Below, one piece after another: positions 4,622 through 7,373 of a stretch of 7,373 bases of DNA. The stretch is from Thermoplasmatales archaeon ex4484_36 (lineage in GTDB: Archaea > Thermoplasmatota > Penumbrarchaeia > Penumbrarchaeales > EX4484-36): contig NJDV01000092.1 in the NCBI GenBank assembly GCA_002254765.1, positions 1 through 7,373 on the forward strand. Reading direction: 5' to 3'. The position numbers and the translations under genes were made by a program. The notes beneath the pieces are model-generated. The model made no database searches, was not told the DNA's origin, and was given only the letters and a program-made list of their open reading frames with translations. Numbering within the stretch: position 1 is the first letter of the stretch; every line of letters starts with the position of its first letter.

Positions 4622-6269
4622 TGAGGTCTATTCTTTGAAGGGACCGCACCGCAGGGTTCCCCCCGTAGATGACATAAGCTCCCTGGCTGGCGGAGAGAAG
4701 CACTGTGTCGGGAATCCCGTCCCCGTTCAGATCTCCTGAGAAGGAGGAGATGTTGCCCAGATAGTTGAGGTCCGGGAATATGAGGGGGAGGGTGATGGGG
4801 AGAAGGCGGGTGTATTTCAGGGATATATTGTCAAAGGCCACGGCCAGGTATTCTCCTGTTGTGGACCAGGCGGTTATCTTTCCCCCCACATCGAAGTAAT
4901 AGCTTCCGGGTGTCTGAAAGAGGGATACGATCTCCTGTCTGAAATGTCCCCCGCCGCTCTGAGGGAGGTTGTTCTCATCCCTTAAGGTGAAGACCTCCGC
5001 TTCGCTATCACCGCCGCCGTCGCCGTCAAGCTGGCTTCCTAGGTAGCTGGTTCCTGTGGCAGAGGATATTCTCGCCTTGATCCACCACCTCTCATCGGAC
5101 TCGAAGCCGTAATCCCAGTAGTAATAGTCAAGCTCTATCATGGCCGATAGGAGGCCCGTTAACTCCGCGGTGTTCACATAGAACTCCACACCTACGGCGC
5201 CCGAGCACACCGAACCGCTGGGACTTCCACCCCCTATCTCTATGGCTACCTTTCCCAGCGCTTCTATAGTCCGGTTCACCCCCGAGAGGCTCCTGCTCTC
5301 GTTGGGGAAGTACCTCACATCTGTCTCCGTTCCTCCGTAGGGGCCTGGGGGCACGGCGGTGTCCCATCCGTCGTCGTCGCCGTCGAGCCCAAAGGTGTCC
5401 CCGGTGGAGTTCCAGCCCCCCGTGAAATCCACCACCCCGTCAGAATCCATATCCCACAGGTTTTCGTAGGAGGTGGTGGAGTTGAAGAATACAATCTTGA
5501 GAGAGGTGAGGTTCCCGACGATGAATTCCTCTTTTCCGTCCCCGTCGAGGTCCCCAGCCCGGGAGATGTACACCCCGAGCCTCTCATTCGGCTCCCCCTT
5601 AAGGACGTAATCAACGGTGAGGTCCTGCTCCCCCTCCCTGCTCAGCAGCAGTCTTACCTCTCCCCTGCCCATTAAGGCCCCAGGCAGGCAGATTGCTATA
5701 TCCTCCTCCCCGTCGCCGTTGAAGTCTCCTATGGAGCTTATGTGATATCCGTAGGTTGGGTCGGGGTAGATGGTGAAGACCACGCTTTCCATCTGAATAG
5801 AGAACTGCCTCCCCGGGATCAGGGGGTGGGTGTCGTTACCGTCTATCATGTATATATCAACGTATCCATCGGGTCGCTTCATCCCTACCAGGATGTCGCT
5901 CTTTCCGTCGCCAGTGAAGTCCGCCGCTGCCATCTCCTCCCCAAGCCTCCCCGCATCTTCAAAGCCGTGGAAGGAGACGTATGCTGCCTCCCTTCTGATC
6001 CTGGAGTAGTCCATACCCGCCTCTCCGTAGAAGACATAGACGGCACCACCTTCGTTTGCTAGAAGGTTGCCGGAGGGGTCCGATATGGCAAACTCATCGT
6101 ATCCGTCCCCGTTCATGTCCCCGAGAGGTATGGCCTTGTATCCGAAGCTGAAGAGCCTGTAGCTCTCCTCCCTGAAGCCTCCAGTGCTGAAGGGCACTGC
6201 GGAGTGGGCATATGGCAGGGTAACCATGACCAGAAGGACAAGCGTCAAGAGGGCCGGTGCCTTTCTCAT
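4533..6269 (-). CDS. Surface receptor, part 1: signal peptide and integrin-alpha-like FG-GAP propeller with an inserted domain
   Basis: ATG at 6267-6269 has a strong GAGGTGA site four bases upstream. Residues 1-24 are a signal peptide (MRK, a long hydrophobic core, cleavage likely after AHSA). FG-GAP repeats with calcium loops occur near residues 50-62 (GDMNGDGYDE), 117-129 (ADFTGDGKSD), 181-193 (GDFNGDGEED), 239-252 (GDLDGDGKEE) and 512-524 (GDLNGDGIPD); a sixth lies across the frame break. Between the fourth and fifth repeats is an insertion of roughly 240 residues with extra Asp-rich loops (DMDSDG, DGDDDG, DGDGGGD) and beta-rich, aromatic sequence resembling a jelly-roll carbohydrate-binding fold, though no family is recognised with confidence. 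Homology stops at Thr550 (4620-4622); the remaining codons to the TGA at 4533 are out-of-frame residues. The natural protein continues in part 2. The role is probably calcium-dependent binding of a ligand, glycan or surface. Confidence 0.88.
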   Translation of the reverse strand: MRKAPALLTLVLLVMVTLPYAHSAVPFSTGGFREESYRLFSFGYKAIPLGDMNGDGYDEFAISDPSGNLLANEGGAVYVFYGEAGMDYSRIRREAAYVSFHGFEDAGRLGEEMAAADFTGDGKSDILVGMKRPDGYVDIYMIDGNDTHPLIPGRQFSIQMESVVFTIYPDPTYGYHISSIGDFNGDGEEDIAICLPGALMGRGEVRLLLSREGEQDLTVDYVLKGEPNERLGVYISRAGDLDGDGKEEFIVGNLTSLKIVFFNSTTSYENLWDMDSDGVVDFTGGWNSTGDTFGLDGDDDGWDTAVPPGPYGGTETDVRYFPNESRSLSGVNRTIEALGKVAIEIGGGSPSGSVCSGAVGVEFYVNTAELTGLLSAMIELDYYYWDYGFESDERWWIKARISSATGTSYLGSQLDGDGGGDSEAEVFTLRDENNLPQSGGGHFRQEIVSLFQTPGSYYFDVGGKITAWSTTGEYLAVAFDNISLKYTRLLPITLPLIFPDLNYLGNISSFSGDLNGDGIPDTVLLSASQGAYVIYGGNPAVRSLQRIDLTRGGSRVQLLNPLREPSSLCPRLRPLWTL

Positions 6270-6273
6270 CCAA

Positions 6274-6280
6274 TCACCTC
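6274..6280 (-). promoter_or_regulatory. Ribosome binding site of the receptor gene
   Basis: On the minus strand this reads GAGGTGA, four bases before the ATG at 6269. It matches the archaeal 16S 3' end well and fixes the start directly in front of the signal peptide. Confidence 0.85.
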
Positions 6281-6312
6281 ACATCTGGACAGTTTCCCCT
6301 TACGGGATGAAG

Positions 6313-6321
6313 ATATAAAAA
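6313..6321. promoter_or_regulatory. Shared, possibly bidirectional TATA box between the receptor and hydrolase genes
   Basis: The only strong A/T element in the 93-base divergent gap is ATATAAAAA on the top strand, TTTTTATAT on the bottom strand. It ends 41 bases before the hydrolase ATG (6363) and 43 bases before the receptor ATG (6269). With the usual archaeal TATA-to-start spacing of about 25 bases, both transcripts would have leaders of about 20 bases, enough to hold the Shine-Dalgarno sites seen. On the minus strand it is preceded by GAAAG, a plausible BRE; on the plus strand by GATGAAG. Confidence 0.65.
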
Positions 6322-6353
6322 CTTTCATTAACCATAGAACATTTCCACATCCC

Positions 6354-6357
6354 GGTG
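6354..6357 (+). promoter_or_regulatory. Ribosome binding site of the isochorismatase-type hydrolase
   Basis: GGTG ends five bases before ATG 6363. It supports this start over any upstream in-frame codon, which would lie in or before the promoter. Confidence 0.65.
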
Positions 6358-6362
6358 TACCT

Positions 6363-6968
6363 ATGCTTGACTACATTCTTCTTGTGGTTGATTACCAGGG
6401 AAAGCTCATGGATATGGTGGTGGACAGAGAGCTGCTGGTGAAGCGAGCACGTCTTATGATCAGATTCGCCAAAGAAGTGGAGATACCCATAATATGGACG
6501 GAGCACTATCCAGAGGGTCTCGGCGGCACCGCAGAGACAATAGAAGAGCTCCTTAAGGACTTGGAGCCTGTGAAGAAGAGGAGCTTCTCATGTTTTGGGG
6601 AGGAGAGATTTCAGAAGAGGCTCAATGAGCTGGCTGACATAAACGCGGATATGGGGGGGACCAGATGGCCCGCCCTCATAGTCACCGGCATAGAGACCCA
6701 CATCTGCATAGAACAGACGGTATTTGACGCCGCTAGAATGGGCTATCCCACGATACTCCTGGCGGACTGCGTCAGCTCCCGCAGGAGGGTGGACCACGAG
6801 GTCTCCCTCGAGAGGCTGAGGTCGCTGGCCCAGGGTTCCGCCCTCTACTCAAGACCTCTTCCGATTGAGATCACAACCTCGGAGGCCCTAATATACCGGC
6901 TCCTGAAGAGGGGGGAGGGTGAAACCTTCAAGAGGGTCCTTGAAATAATCAAAGAAGAGGGCTCATGA
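6363..6968 (+). CDS. Isochorismatase-like cysteine hydrolase (YcaC-related type)
   Basis: The 201-residue protein is intact and of usual family length. It shows the isochorismatase alpha/beta fold: LLVVDYQGKL at the N-terminus with catalytic Asp10, TEHYPEGLG at 47-54, the catalytic Lys72 in KRSFSCF, and GIETHICI with nucleophile Cys115, followed by QTVFDAARMGY, LLADCVSSR and the C-terminal TTSEALIYRLL helix. The Asp-Lys-Cys triad is complete, so an active hydrolase on an amide- or ester-type small substrate is expected in the cytoplasm. The 'ETHIC' form is typical of the YcaC-like branch, whose substrates are mostly unknown, so no specific reaction is assigned. It is transcribed away from the receptor gene, from the shared TATA region, and its stop codon overlaps that of gatD. 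A shift to nicotinamidase or true isochorismatase is not supported by visible residues. Confidence 0.9.
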   Translation: MLDYILLVVDYQGKLMDMVVDRELLVKRARLMIRFAKEVEIPIIWTEHYPEGLGGTAETIEELLKDLEPVKKRSFSCFGEERFQKRLNELADINADMGGTRWPALIVTGIETHICIEQTVFDAARMGYPTILLADCVSSRRRVDHEVSLERLRSLAQGSALYSRPLPIEITTSEALIYRLLKRGEGETFKRVLEIIKEEGS

Positions 6969-7373
6969 GAACTTCCTCAGGAACTCATCGGTCTCCGGCA
7001 GGCCCCCCTGGCCAATCACGAAGCCGTCATATTGCTCCCGGGGGGTGATTTCCCCTGCAATGGGGGTGAGCATCATCTTTATAACCTCCTCCCTCTCCTG
7101 GGTTTGTCCCAGTACCCAGCCTAGCTTGACATAGGCCACCTCGGGAAGCATGTTCTGACCCGGAATGACCCCCGCTGCCAGAAGATCTCTCCCCGTGTCG
7201 TAGACGTACATCTGAACGTAGCCCCAGAGGGTCTGAACTGTCATGAAGACTATGATCCCCTCCTCGTAGGCCCTTCTGAGGGGCTTGTAGAGGGGTTTGT
7301 TCACATGCCCCAGTCCCGTCCCTGCGATCACGATCCCTTTGTAGCCGTTGTCTATCAGGCTCTCTATTATGTC
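6963..7373 (-). CDS. gatD: Glutamyl-tRNA(Gln) amidotransferase subunit D, C-terminal part
   Basis: The frame is open from the window edge to TGA (6963-6965), giving 136 residues of a protein normally about 430 long; the N-terminus is outside. Visible hallmarks are GIVIAGTGLGHV, the MTVQTLWG segment, TGRDLLAAGVIPG, MLPEVAYVKLGWVLGQT and the end MMLTPIAGEITPRE, all of the archaeal GatD asparaginase-like domain. GatD with GatE converts Glu-tRNA(Gln) to Gln-tRNA(Gln): GatD releases ammonia from glutamine or asparagine and GatE transfers it. The catalytic Thr residues lie upstream and are not seen. GatDE is found only in archaea, which is the best taxonomic clue in this window. The gene converges on the hydrolase gene with a six-base overlap. 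Confidence 0.93.
   Translation of the reverse strand, partial: DIIESLIDNGYKGIVIAGTGLGHVNKPLYKPLRRAYEEGIIVFMTVQTLWGYVQMYVYDTGRDLLAAGVIPGQNMLPEVAYVKLGWVLGQTQEREEVIKMMLTPIAGEITPREQYDGFVIGQGGLPETDEFLRKFS

Noticed and set aside
4600..4640. Programmed ribosomal frameshifting within the receptor
   Set aside because: No slippery heptamer or obvious stimulatory structure is visible, and nearby genes are broken too, so mutation or error is simpler.
6204..6362. A longer start for the hydrolase, extending 53 codons upstream
   Set aside because: The extension would overlap the receptor start codon, both ribosome binding sites and the TATA box, and it has no family similarity. ATG 6363 with GGTG upstream fits the family start.
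1..7373. CRISPR arrays, tRNA or rRNA genes, insertion-sequence ends
   Set aside because: No regularly spaced short repeats, cloverleaf-like segments, rRNA signatures, transposase motifs or matching terminal inverted repeats were found on reading both strands.

Overview
The window looks archaeal, most likely from a Thermoplasmatota-like or other euryarchaeal lineage. This rests on the C-terminal end of GatD (the archaea-specific Glu-tRNA(Gln) amidotransferase), a TATA-type promoter with GGTGA/GAGGTGA Shine-Dalgarno sites, and large cell-surface proteins built from FG-GAP, Ig-like and fibronectin type III (FN3) modules with C-terminal membrane anchors. The lineage within Archaea is inference.

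Layout. Bases 1-881 (+) hold the 3' end of a surface protein with tandem FN3 domains and a C-terminal transmembrane anchor, followed by a hairpin/T-tract terminator. Bases about 961-1310 (+) hold a decayed FN3-plus-membrane-anchor reading frame, recoverable only by changing frame at G-runs and crossing a stop codon. Bases 1311-1464 show nothing recognisable except a short hairpin. Bases 1465-2407 (-) encode a histone-deacetylase-family amidohydrolase with all catalytic motifs but broken between its N-terminal piece and its catalytic body. Bases 2404-6269 (-) encode what reads as one very large surface receptor: signal peptide, calcium-type FG-GAP propeller repeats with an inserted domain, five Ig-like domains, one transmembrane helix, a Glu-rich cytoplasmic tail and a C-terminal zinc ribbon. 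It is split into three frames by a small indel near 4620 and a probable deletion near 3040. Bases 6363-6968 (+) encode an intact isochorismatase-type cysteine hydrolase. Bases 6963-7373 (-) are the C-terminal part of gatD.

How the parts relate. The receptor and the deacetylase overlap by ATGA and so look translationally coupled; a membrane receptor with a cytoplasmic zinc ribbon expressed together with a deacetylase is the most interesting functional idea here. The receptor and the hydrolase diverge from a 94-base gap with one A/T element almost exactly at its centre, which may work as a shared bidirectional TATA box. The hydrolase and gatD converge and share the palindrome TCATGA as overlapping stop codons.

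Main caveat: each reading frame between about 1000 and 4620 is disrupted at least once, while the genes on both sides are intact. This may be real decay or a local sequence/assembly error, and the functional reading of the receptor-deacetylase pair depends on which.
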